From Sideroxydans sp. (GTDB lineage Bacteria; Pseudomonadota; Gammaproteobacteria; Burkholderiales; Gallionellaceae): a stretch of DNA of 64,000 bases. This document shows positions 1 to 7,528 of the stretch, piece by piece. A program made the translations under genes and the position numbers. Numbering within the stretch: position 1 is the first letter of the stretch; the number at the start of each line of letters is the position of its first letter. Location: assembly GCA_016124455.1 (NCBI GenBank), contig WGNQ01000016.1:62001-126000 (forward strand), given 5' to 3'. The notes beneath the pieces were generated by a model. That model did not search any database. It saw nothing but the letters and a program-made list of their open reading frames with translations, and was not told where the DNA came from.

Positions 1-690
1 CCCGAGGTCAACGTCTGCACCATCGAGGACCCGATCGAAATGATCGAGCCGGCATTCAACCAGATGCAGATCCAGCACGGCATCGACCTCAATTTTGCCG
101 ACGGCGTGCGTTCGCTGATGCGGCAGGATCCCGACATCATCATGGTCGGCGAAATCCGCGACCTGGAGACTGCGGAGATGGCCATCCAGGCCGCCCTCAC
201 CGGCCACCTGGTGCTGTCCACGCTGCACACCAACGATGCGCCTTCGGCCATTACCCGCCTGCTCGACCTTGGCGTGGCGCCCTACATGATCAATGCCACC
301 GTGCTCGGCATCATGGCCCAGCGCCTGGTGCGTACGCTGTGTCCGCACTGCAAGCAGCCACAGCCGCCGCAAGTCTATGAAAATGAATTGTGGGATAGCC
401 TGGTTACCCCGTGGAAGCTCGACCGGCCGGGACAGCTGCAGCGACAGGTCGGCTGCCTGGAATGTCGCATGACAGGCTACAGCGGACGCATCGGCATTTA
501 CGAAATCCTGCTGATGTCGCCCGAGTTACGCAAGCTCATCACCCCCGAGGCCGATGTTGCGGCCATCCGGGCGCTGGCCTGCCAGGAAGGCATGAAGCCG
601 CTACGGATCTCCGGCGCTTCGAAAATTTCCTCAGGCATGACTACGCTGGAAGAAGTACTCAAGGTCGCCCCGCCTTCCGATCAGGCATAG
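1..690 (+). CDS. GspE/PilB-family secretion or pilus assembly ATPase, C-terminal part (5' truncated by window)
   Basis: The frame is open from base 1, so the N-terminus lies outside the window; 229 codons remain. The fragment begins inside the Walker B-side TIEDPIE segment. It then carries the conserved [12 protein letters not shown] motif (Asp box/Walker B) and the His box around [13 protein letters not shown], both typical of type II secretion and type IV pilus assembly hexameric ATPases. Two CxxC pairs (CPHC near fragment residue 116, CLEC near 153) form the zinc-binding tetracysteine motif found in GspE and PilB but absent from PilT. The GRIGIYEIL segment after it is also typical. It would power pseudopilus or pilus assembly at the inner membrane. 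Neighbouring gsp/pil genes would lie upstream of the window, so GspE and PilB cannot be separated here. Confidence 0.9.
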   Translation, partial: PEVNVCTIEDPIEMIEPAFNQMQIQHGIDLNFADGVRSLMRQDPDIIMVGEIRDLETAEMAIQAALTGHLVLSTLHTNDAPSAITRLLDLGVAPYMINATVLGIMAQRLVRTLCPHCKQPQPPQVYENELWDSLVTPWKLDRPGQLQRQVGCLECRMTGYSGRIGIYEILLMSPELRKLITPEADVAAIRALACQEGMKPLRISGASKISSGMTTLEEVLKVAPPSDQA

Positions 691-914
691 CCCTGCCAGC
701 CGGCCTTAAGATGCCCCGCAACCCGCGCCGGACTGTGCAATCCCCATGATTAATATTCGGTTAAGGATGCCCATATAAATTGCCTGACATCCTTGACCAG
801 ACTCGCAACCCAAGACTGGTTCTGGATACAGCAAGTGCATCTGAAACAACACACCGTTTCCTAATTACAAACGGTAAAAACACAATCATGAATTGATAGC
901 CCAAGGAGGAATCT
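691..914. other. Intergenic region with two inverted repeats upstream of the cytochrome gene
   Basis: This 224-base gap holds two inverted repeats. AAGGATG (763-769) pairs with CATCCTT (788-794) across 18 bases. ACCGTTT (853-859) pairs with AAACGGT (869-875) across 9 bases, about 27 bases before the cytochrome ribosome-binding site. Neither is followed by a T tract on the plus strand, so they look more like operators or leader hairpins than terminators. No regulator can be named. Confidence 0.3.
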
Positions 915-1229
915 ATGAAAGCATTTATTGGCGGTTTTGCAGTGGCAGGCATGATGCTTGCAGGCAATGCGATGGCAGTGGACATGCCGGCAGAAGGCAA
1001 AACCTATTGCAGCATGTGCCATGCAATTGACAAGAAAAAAGTCGGTCCTGCCTGGAAAGATGTCGCGGCCAAATACAAGGGCAACCCTGATGCCGAAAAA
1101 ACCCTGATTGCGCATATCACCAAGGGCGGCTCATTTGGCTGGAATATAGGCGTCATGCCGCCAAGAGGCATGGGCGCCAAGGACGAGCAAATCGCCTTAT
1201 TGGCAAAATTCATCCTGGGATTGAAATAA
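915..1229 (+). CDS. Small periplasmic class I cytochrome c (c551/c552-like)
   Basis: A 104-residue electron carrier. Residues 1-21 form a signal peptide ending ANAMA, so the mature protein of about 83 residues is periplasmic. The haem attachment motif CSMCH lies at about residues 33-37, and the distal Met ligand is probably in GVMPPRGM near residue 79. Size and motif spacing fit the cytochrome c551/c552 class. The ATG at 915 follows a strong AAGGAGG Shine-Dalgarno at 903-909. The gene appears monocistronic: a long hairpin follows at 1281-1304. It probably shuttles electrons between periplasmic or membrane donors and a terminal oxidase or reductase; the partner is not visible here. Confidence 0.88.
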   Translation: MKAFIGGFAVAGMMLAGNAMAVDMPAEGKTYCSMCHAIDKKKVGPAWKDVAAKYKGNPDAEKTLIAHITKGGSFGWNIGVMPPRGMGAKDEQIALLAKFILGLK

Positions 1230-1280
1230 TAAATCTCCCATACGGCACGTTTCCGTACGTCATAGCGACGGCATGCATAA

Positions 1281-1304
1281 TCCGGCCACCACGTGGTGGC
1301 CGGA
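1281..1304 (+). terminator. Perfect 24-base palindrome, hairpin between cytochrome c and MipA genes
   Basis: TCCGGCCACCAC is followed directly by its exact reverse complement. An RNA copy would fold into a very stable GC-rich hairpin with a minimal loop. It lies 52 bases after the cytochrome stop and about 30 bases before the mipA start. There is no T tract, so it is not a classic intrinsic terminator. It may protect the mRNA 3' end, stop transcription with Rho, or be a protein-binding site. Confidence 0.4.
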
Positions 1305-1333
1305 CTCCTCTCACCAATCAATACGGAAGCAAC

Positions 1334-2128
1334 ATGAATAAAGCATTACTGCTCGGCATGGCCATCCTCGCAGCCAGCCCCGCGGCATGGGCGAACGCCA
1401 GCCAGACCACGGCAGCGGAGGAACACCCGGCCTCCGTCCTTGCAACACCGAATGCGTGGAAAATCACCGTGGGGGGCGGCCTGGCGTCTGTCCCGCGTTA
1501 CGAAGGCGCAGCCACCAACCGCTTTCGCCTGATACCGCTGCTGGACGCTGAAAGCGGCCGCTTTTTCGCCGGCACCATACGCGGTATCGGCTACAATTTT
1601 TCCGACAGCAACGACCTGCAATACGGCCTGCGCATGACCCTCGACCATGGTCGCCGGCAGAATGTCGATATGCGCCTGAACGGGATGGGCGACCTTGGTT
1701 ATACCGGCGAGGCTGGCGCCTTCGTCAATGCGCGCTTCGAATCCTGGTACGTTTCCGGCAGCCTGGCCGCCAGCTCACGCGGCACGCGCGGCGAATTCGA
1801 TGCCGGCTACGCGACCCCCTTGTCCAATGTGGACCGCCTGCGCGTTGGCGCCGTACTGGACTGGGGCAACAACAAATACAACCAGACCTACTTTGGCATC
1901 AATGCTGCCCAGGCAGCCGCTTCCGGCAACGTGCTGTCCGCCTACAATGCAAGCTCCGGCATCAAGGATTACGGCATCACCGCGAACTGGATGCATAACT
2001 ATTCCCGGGAATGGTTCAGCAATGCCGGCGTCTCGTTCAAGCAACTTGCAGGCAGCGCCAGAAACAGTCCGCTGACCGCAAAGCCAAAAATGAACAGCAT
2101 CAGCTTCGTGCTTGGCTACCGTTTCTGA
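1334..2128 (+). CDS. MipA/OmpV family outer-membrane protein
   Basis: 264 residues with an N-terminal signal peptide (about 1-22, cleaved after AWANA). The body has alternating beta-strand character and ends in a terminal aromatic, VLGYRF, as expected for an outer-membrane beta-barrel. The mature N-terminus with GGGLASVPRYEG and the following RLIPLLDAE segment match the MipA/OmpV (MltA-interacting) family. Members scaffold murein hydrolases or act as small porins; the exact role here is not shown. The ATG at 1334 has CGGAAG 8 bases upstream. It converges with the aminopeptidase gene, with only 31 bases between the stops. Confidence 0.85.
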   Translation: MNKALLLGMAILAASPAAWANASQTTAAEEHPASVLATPNAWKITVGGGLASVPRYEGAATNRFRLIPLLDAESGRFFAGTIRGIGYNFSDSNDLQYGLRMTLDHGRRQNVDMRLNGMGDLGYTGEAGAFVNARFESWYVSGSLAASSRGTRGEFDAGYATPLSNVDRLRVGAVLDWGNNKYNQTYFGINAAQAAASGNVLSAYNASSGIKDYGITANWMHNYSREWFSNAGVSFKQLAGSARNSPLTAKPKMNSISFVLGYRF

Positions 2129-2159
2129 ATGGCCGCAACATAGCACCCGCCCCTGGCTG

Positions 2160-3608
2160 CTAAACGCCATCGGCCAGCATCCCCAGCCCCCACGCCACGC
2201 CAAACCCGGTCACCTCGCTTGCGACGATGCCCAGTCCGCCTTCGCAACGGCTGGCGGACAAATCCACATGCAGCCAGGGCACATCATGCTCGACGAAACG
2301 CTTGAGGAAACGCGTGGCCAGAATGTGGTCGGCTTCGCCGTCCAGCGTGCACTGCTTGATGTCGGCCACTTTGGAATCGAGCGCAGCCTCGTAGTCCTCG
2401 TCCAGCGGGAACGCACACAGCCGCTCGCCGCTCTGTTTGCTCACACCCACTGCACGCTGTACCAGCGTCTCGCGATTGCCCAGCACGCCTGAATAGCGCG
2501 CGCCCAGCGCAGCCGCCATGCTGCCGGTAAGCGTGGCGAAATCGATCATCATGTCCGGCTTCGCGCGCGAGGCCAGCGTCAGCGTGTCGGCCAGCACCAT
2601 GCGGCCCTCGGCATCGGTGTGCATGATCTCGATGCTGGTGCCGTTGAGCGCCCTGACGATGTCGTTCTGCTTGTACGCTTTCGGGCTGATATGGTTCTGC
2701 GCCAGTGCCAACCAGCAATCGATGTTCACCGGCAATTTGCGCTGTGTCGCGGCAAGCAGGATGCCCAGCGCTACCGCGGAGCCGTTCATGTCCTCGTGCA
2801 TGTTGTGCATGTAGCGCGACGGCTTGAGGTTGTGGCCGCCGGTATCGAAGCAGATTCCCTTGCCGACCAGCGCCACGGTCTGTTTCGCCTTGGGGTGTTT
2901 GTAGGAAAGGTGGACGATGGCGGCGTCCTCCGGGTCACTGCCCTGCGCCACGGCGACGAATGCTCCCGCCCCCATTTTGCGCAGCTTTTTCAGGTCGAAT
3001 TCCTCGTGCTTCCAGCCGCTGTCCTGCGCCAGTTTCCTGACGCGCGCCCGGTACATGCCGGGCGTCAATTCATTCGGCGGCAGCACGGTCAACTCGCGGC
3101 ACAGCAGGTTGCCCGCTGCCTGTGCACGCAACGCATCAAACGCTTTCTTGTCGGCACAACCATACAGCTCGATTTTCTGCAGCGCCTTGCGCTCGTCTTT
3201 CTTCTTGTGCACGGGCAACAGTGCGCCATTCACCCATGCACCATACACCGCCAGCCCGGCGGCATGCTGGCGCTGCGCCGCGTCGCCGAGCACGGCAATC
3301 GCAACGCTTTTCGGGTACTCGCCCAGCAGCAACTGCAAGGCCTTGCGCACCTGCACCTGCTGTGCAAAGGTGTTTTTCCCGTCGTCCAGCATGGCCCATG
3401 CCACCAGCGCCCCGCTCGCGGCATTGGCCGAGACTGCTGATTTCGCCAGCTCTTCGGCCTTCATCCCGCGGCGCTTGAGCACCGCAGCAAGCAGCTCGCC
3501 GTGCGGCAAGTCCTTGGGCAGGCGCGCAGTCTTGGGCAACAGCACCAGCAGGTGCTGTCCGCCCGGGGTTGGGGGCAAAGTCTGGGTAAGGGTGAGTTGT
3601 GCTAGCAT
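2160..3608 (-). CDS. Leucyl aminopeptidase family M17 metallopeptidase
   Basis: 482 residues, the usual size of M17 cytosol aminopeptidases. The C-terminal catalytic half holds the metal-binding signatures: GKGICFDTGG (Lys and Asp), HEDMNGSA (Asp) and TDAEGRMVLADTL (Asp and Glu). The family hallmark NTDAEGR reads HTDAEGR here, a substitution outside the metal ligands. It removes N-terminal residues from peptides in the cytoplasm. The divergent PepA subgroup (a nearby GGHNLKPS instead of GGISLKPS) suggests a PepB/PepA paralogue rather than classical E. coli PepA. A GAGGA ribosome-binding site precedes the ATG, and TATAAT on the minus strand at 3639-3644 is a good -10 box. Confidence 0.9.
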   Translation of the reverse strand: MLAQLTLTQTLPPTPGGQHLLVLLPKTARLPKDLPHGELLAAVLKRRGMKAEELAKSAVSANAASGALVAWAMLDDGKNTFAQQVQVRKALQLLLGEYPKSVAIAVLGDAAQRQHAAGLAVYGAWVNGALLPVHKKKDERKALQKIELYGCADKKAFDALRAQAAGNLLCRELTVLPPNELTPGMYRARVRKLAQDSGWKHEEFDLKKLRKMGAGAFVAVAQGSDPEDAAIVHLSYKHPKAKQTVALVGKGICFDTGGHNLKPSRYMHNMHEDMNGSAVALGILLAATQRKLPVNIDCWLALAQNHISPKAYKQNDIVRALNGTSIEIMHTDAEGRMVLADTLTLASRAKPDMMIDFATLTGSMAAALGARYSGVLGNRETLVQRAVGVSKQSGERLCAFPLDEDYEAALDSKVADIKQCTLDGEADHILATRFLKRFVEHDVPWLHVDLSASRCEGGLGIVASEVTGFGVAWGLGMLADGV

Positions 3609-3649
3609 TGCGTCCTCGAATTTTGAATTAATTTTTCAATTATACGTCC
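3609..3649. promoter_or_regulatory. Compact divergent promoter region, aminopeptidase/thyA
   Basis: Only 41 AT-rich bases separate two divergent starts. The minus strand carries TATAAT at 3639-3644, well placed for the aminopeptidase gene. The same AT block on the plus strand (TATACG at 3641-3646) ends only three bases before the thyA ATG, and no Shine-Dalgarno is visible. If used, it would give a nearly leaderless thyA mRNA. No convincing -35 box is seen in either direction. Confidence 0.4.
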
Positions 3650-4444
3650 ATGCGCGCCTACCTAGACCTGATGCAGCATGTGCTCGAGCACGGCACGAAA
3701 AAATCCGACCGCACCGGCACCGGCACGACCAGCGTATTCGGCTACCAGATGCGCTTCGACCTGGCGCAGGGTTTCCCGCTGGTCACCACCAAGAAATGCC
3801 ACTTGCGCTCAATCATCCATGAGCTGCTGTGGTTTTTGCAGGGCGACACCAACATTCGCTACCTCAAGGAAAACGGCGTATCGATCTGGGACGAGTGGGC
3901 CGACGAAAATGGCAATCTCGGCCCGGTCTACGGCAAGCAGTGGCGTTCGTGGAGCGCTCCCGACGGCCGCACCATCGACCAGATCAGGATCGCCATCGAC
4001 CAGATCAGGAACAACCCGGACTCGCGCCGCATCATCGTTTCCGCCTGGAACGTCAGCGACCTCGACCAGATGGCGCTCGCGCCCTGTCATGCGTTCTTCC
4101 AGTTCTATGTCGCCGACGGCAAGCTCTCCTGCCAGCTCTACCAGCGCAGCGCCGATATCTTCCTCGGCGTGCCGTTCAACATCGCGAGCTACGCGCTGCT
4201 GACCATGATGATGGCCCAGGTGTGCGGGCTTGCAGCGGGCGATTTCGTCCACACTTTCGGCGACGCGCACCTGTATTCGAACCACATGGAGCAAACGCGC
4301 GAACAATTGTCGCGCGAACCGCGCCCGCTGCCGACGATGAAGATCAATCCCGAAGTGAAAGACATCTTCGGCTTCAGGTTTGAAGACTTCACGCTGGAAG
4401 GCTACGACCCGCACCCGGCGATCAAGGCGCCGGTGGCGGTATAG
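3650..4444 (+). CDS. thyA: Thymidylate synthase
   Basis: 264 residues, the same length as E. coli ThyA. It transfers a methylene group from 5,10-methylene-THF to dUMP, giving dTMP and dihydrofolate. The catalytic cysteine is Cys146 in [12 protein letters not shown]. The N-terminal SDRTGTGT phosphate loop, the RRIIVSAWN arginines and the C-terminal AIKAPVAV tail are all present. The product dihydrofolate is recycled by FolA, encoded two genes downstream at 6459, so thymidylate and folate functions are loosely grouped. No Shine-Dalgarno is visible before the ATG. Confidence 0.98.
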   Translation: MRAYLDLMQHVLEHGTKKSDRTGTGTTSVFGYQMRFDLAQGFPLVTTKKCHLRSIIHELLWFLQGDTNIRYLKENGVSIWDEWADENGNLGPVYGKQWRSWSAPDGRTIDQIRIAIDQIRNNPDSRRIIVSAWNVSDLDQMALAPCHAFFQFYVADGKLSCQLYQRSADIFLGVPFNIASYALLTMMMAQVCGLAAGDFVHTFGDAHLYSNHMEQTREQLSREPRPLPTMKINPEVKDIFGFRFEDFTLEGYDPHPAIKAPVAV

Positions 4445-4524
4445 CCGCTCCGGTAATAAGCCGGCAATATGCATCAGCCATCCTGTCTCCCGGATTCGAC
4501 ATGAAATCCACGAAAGGGGCAACG

Positions 4525-6438
4525 ATGCGCACTACACGCCATTTCAGCGATACGCCGGACGAAAAACAGTTGCGGGCACTGCTGGCCGACCTGAAGCATT
4601 TCCGCACCGAAGCAAAAAAGGCCAGCAAAGACAGCCTGAAGGCATGGCGGCCGCACATCCACTGGCGCGGGTTCCTGCCTTCGGCCTGCAACATGGGCGC
4701 CTACATCGGCCTGCGCCGCCATGACCTGCGCGGCATCCAGTCCATGCTCGCCGCACTCGGGCTGTCCTCGCTCGGCCGCACCGAAGGACATGTGCTGGCC
4801 AATCTTGACGCCGTCATTTATGCGCTCGAAGCACTGAGCGGCAAACCGGTCGACCCGCAGAAAATCCTCGCGACCGCACAAACCTTCAACGCCGCCGGCC
4901 AGCACCTGGGCATGCAGACCGAGCGCCTGTTCGGCCCCGCGCCGCAGCACCGCGCAGTACGCATCATGGTGACCTTTCCCAGCGAGGCCGCCTCCGATTA
5001 TGTTTTCGTGCGCGAACTGATCAGGCGCGGAATGGATTGCGCGCGCATCAATTGCGCGCACGACACGCCGGAGGCCTGGAAAAAAATGGTCGATTTCGTG
5101 CGCCAGGCAGAACGTGAAACCGATCGCACGTGCAAAATCCTGATGGATCTGGCCGGACCGAAACTGCGCACCGGACCCGTGGCAATGGAGCCGGGCATCG
5201 TCCGCCTGAAGCCACGCCGCAACAGCCGCGGCAACGTGAAGGAGCGCGGCCGGGTGATTCTGGACGGCAGCGGATTGCATGGCCGGCCCGCACTCAAGGA
5301 TACCCTGGGGCATCGCGCCCCGGCACGGCTGAGCGTACCGGCGGACTGGCTGCAACAGCTGGCAAGCGGCGACCGCATCGAATTTGAAGACCTGCGCGGC
5401 AAGCACGGCGCACTGATCGTGGAAAAGCAGTTGTCCGAACTCGAATTCATGGCCTCATCGGACGACTCGGCCTACCTGGAAGAAGGCCTGACACTGACGC
5501 ACTATCCCCAGCCTGCCGCCAGATCCCGGGCTAAACGCAGCAGCGGATCAGCAACACAAATCGGCCCGATTCTGTCCACCCCCGCAGCCATCCTGCTGCA
5601 CGAAGGCGACCTGCTGCAATTGACCCGCGAAGCGCTGGCCGGCGAAGCGGCAAAGGTTGACGAAGGCGACAACAGCATCATCCCGGCGCATATCGCCTGC
5701 ATCCCGCCTGCAGTACTCGACCACCTCAAGCCCGGACAACGGGTGCTGATAGACGACGGGCACATCAGCGCGGAGGTTGATACCCTGAACAAGCAAGGTG
5801 CGCTGCTGAAAGTTACCCGCGCCAAATCGCAAGGCTCGAAACTGGGAGCGGAAAAGGGACTGAACTTTCCCGACACCAAGCTGAACCTGCCTGCGCTCAC
5901 CAACAAGGACCGCAATGACCTGGATTTCATCGTGCAGCATGCGGATATCGTCGGCTACTCCTTCGTCCAGTCCGGTGAAGACATGGAGCTGCTGCTCAAG
6001 GCACTGGGCGAACGGCGCGCAAAAAAAGTCGGCATCGTCGCCAAAATCGAAACCCGGCAGGCGTTGAACAACCTTCCCGAGATCATCGTGCGCGGCGCGG
6101 GCGGCCACCCGTTCGGCGTCATGATCGCGCGTGGCGATCTCGCGGTTGAAATCGGCTATGAGCAACTTGCCGAAACGCAGGAGGAAATCATGTGGCTATG
6201 CGAATCGGCGCATGTTCCGGTAATCTGGGCAACGCAGGTGCTGGAAGGACTGGTCAAGCAGAACATGCCGTCCCGTGCCGAAGTCACCGATGCCGCCATG
6301 GCCGAACGTGCGGAGTGCATCATGCTCAACAAGGGGCCGTTCATCCTCGATGCCATCGACGTGCTGGATCGCGTGGTCGCCCGCATGCAATCGCACCAGC
6401 ACAAGAAAAGCCCGCGCATGCGCACGCTGAACTGGTAA
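4525..6438 (+). CDS. Pyruvate kinase-like protein with N-terminal extension and no C-terminal regulatory domain
   Basis: The reading frame opens at 4501, but the ATG at 4525 has a proper ribosome-binding site (AAAGGGG, 7 bases upstream) and is preferred, giving 637 residues. Residues 1 to about 140 are an extension without obvious homology. From VRIMVTFPSEA onward the pyruvate kinase barrel is clear: CARINCAH, LMDLAGPKLRTG, and near the end AKIETRQAL, GVMIARGDLAVEI and PVIWATQVLE. A long insertion replaces or enlarges the usual B domain between about residues 205 and 400. The chain ends soon after the barrel, so the C-terminal allosteric domain is missing. It may make ATP and pyruvate from PEP or have diverged. 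Spacing to folA is 20 bases. Confidence 0.8.
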   Translation: MRTTRHFSDTPDEKQLRALLADLKHFRTEAKKASKDSLKAWRPHIHWRGFLPSACNMGAYIGLRRHDLRGIQSMLAALGLSSLGRTEGHVLANLDAVIYALEALSGKPVDPQKILATAQTFNAAGQHLGMQTERLFGPAPQHRAVRIMVTFPSEAASDYVFVRELIRRGMDCARINCAHDTPEAWKKMVDFVRQAERETDRTCKILMDLAGPKLRTGPVAMEPGIVRLKPRRNSRGNVKERGRVILDGSGLHGRPALKDTLGHRAPARLSVPADWLQQLASGDRIEFEDLRGKHGALIVEKQLSELEFMASSDDSAYLEEGLTLTHYPQPAARSRAKRSSGSATQIGPILSTPAAILLHEGDLLQLTREALAGEAAKVDEGDNSIIPAHIACIPPAVLDHLKPGQRVLIDDGHISAEVDTLNKQGALLKVTRAKSQGSKLGAEKGLNFPDTKLNLPALTNKDRNDLDFIVQHADIVGYSFVQSGEDMELLLKALGERRAKKVGIVAKIETRQALNNLPEIIVRGAGGHPFGVMIARGDLAVEIGYEQLAETQEEIMWLCESAHVPVIWATQVLEGLVKQNMPSRAEVTDAAMAERAECIMLNKGPFILDAIDVLDRVVARMQSHQHKKSPRMRTLNW

Positions 6439-6458
6439 CTACAGGAACGAATGCAAAC

Positions 6459-6959
6459 ATGAATCCCGCAGAAAATGTGTCCATCATCGTCGCCATGGCG
6501 GCCAACCGCACCATCGGTATCGACAACACCCTGCCGTGGCGTTGCCCGGAAGACCTCAGGCACTTCAAGGCACTGACCATGGGCCACCACATGATCATGG
6601 GGCGCAAGACCTTCGACTCCATCGGCAAACCCCTGCCGGGGCGCACCACCGTAGTGGTCACCCGCAACCAAACACTGGCCATCGCAGGTTGCGTCGTCGC
6701 GCATTCACTGCCGGAAGCGATCGCCGCCTGCAGCGGGGATGAGGAAATTTTTATCGTCGGCGGTGCGGAACTTTACGCCCAGGCTCTGCCACTAACCCGG
6801 ACTCTCTACATCACGGAAATCCAGATGAACGTGGCAGGCGACGCGCATTTCCCCGAATTCGAACCCAACGAATGGATCGAGGTATCACGCGACAGGCACA
6901 GCCAGGAAACCCCGCAACCGCTGGAATACCATTTTGTAACCTACCGGCGTAAACGATAA
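6459..6959 (+). CDS. folA: Dihydrofolate reductase
   Basis: 166 residues, the usual bacterial size. It reduces dihydrofolate to tetrahydrofolate with NADPH. Visible signatures are IIVAMAANRTIGIDNTLPW (N-terminal Met20-loop region), the substrate-binding acidic residue in CPEDLRHFK, GHHMIMGRKTF (NADPH-binding) and FIVGGAELYAQALP. The open frame extends upstream, but the ATG at 6459 matches the family N-terminus and has AGGAA about 11 bases before it. It lies 20 bases after the pyruvate kinase-like gene and probably shares its transcript. Functionally it pairs with thyA. Confidence 0.96.
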   Translation: MNPAENVSIIVAMAANRTIGIDNTLPWRCPEDLRHFKALTMGHHMIMGRKTFDSIGKPLPGRTTVVVTRNQTLAIAGCVVAHSLPEAIAACSGDEEIFIVGGAELYAQALPLTRTLYITEIQMNVAGDAHFPEFEPNEWIEVSRDRHSQETPQPLEYHFVTYRRKR

Positions 6960-6983
6960 CCATGCAACCGGCGTTATAGAAAT

Positions 6984-7373
6984 ATGTTCGGCACACCGTT
7001 TCTCGCAGCTTCTGTTTCCTACCTGCTGATGCTGGCCGCCTACTACCTGCCGCGCCATCGCTATTTCCACATCCCGGTAATGATCTCCTGCATCCTGTTC
7101 GATGCAGGCATGCCGATCTACCTGTACACGCACCGCCACTGGTGGCGCCGCCTGATCGACCACCAGGAAATATTGTCCTCGCTGGTATGGATGCACTTCT
7201 GCCTGCTTATGGTATTGTATGTGCTGTACGCAGTGCAGGTGCTCAGCGCCCGCAAGATGCTCAGGGGTGACCCAGAGGCCCGCCTCTCGCATCACGGCCA
7301 GGGCAAAGCAATGCTGATCGTGCGTGCGCTGACGATTTTATCCGGTGCGATGCTGGCCACCCCGACACCCTGA
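6984..7373 (+). CDS. Small integral membrane protein of unknown function
   Basis: 129 residues with about four hydrophobic segments (roughly 5-24, 30-48, 66-88 and 107-125). A His/Arg-rich loop, YTHRHWWRR, lies between segments 2 and 3. I do not recognise a family with certainty; small four-helix membrane proteins of this kind (DUF420-like) are a possibility. It lies 24 bases after folA in the same direction. The ribosome-binding site is weak (TAGAAA). Conserved His residues could bind haem or metal, but this is not established. Confidence 0.6.
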   Translation: MFGTPFLAASVSYLLMLAAYYLPRHRYFHIPVMISCILFDAGMPIYLYTHRHWWRRLIDHQEILSSLVWMHFCLLMVLYVLYAVQVLSARKMLRGDPEARLSHHGQGKAMLIVRALTILSGAMLATPTP

Positions 7374-7528
7374 CCCGCACCACATTTCGCCCCGCCACGT
7401 CAGCCTTGGCCCGGCCTCACAAGCATGCTGCCGGGCAGGCCATGAAATAAACCGGGGCCGGCTATTCCATAAACCCGGCGGCCAGCTCGCACGCAATACA
7501 ACCTGGACAATACGGGTCGCCAACTATC

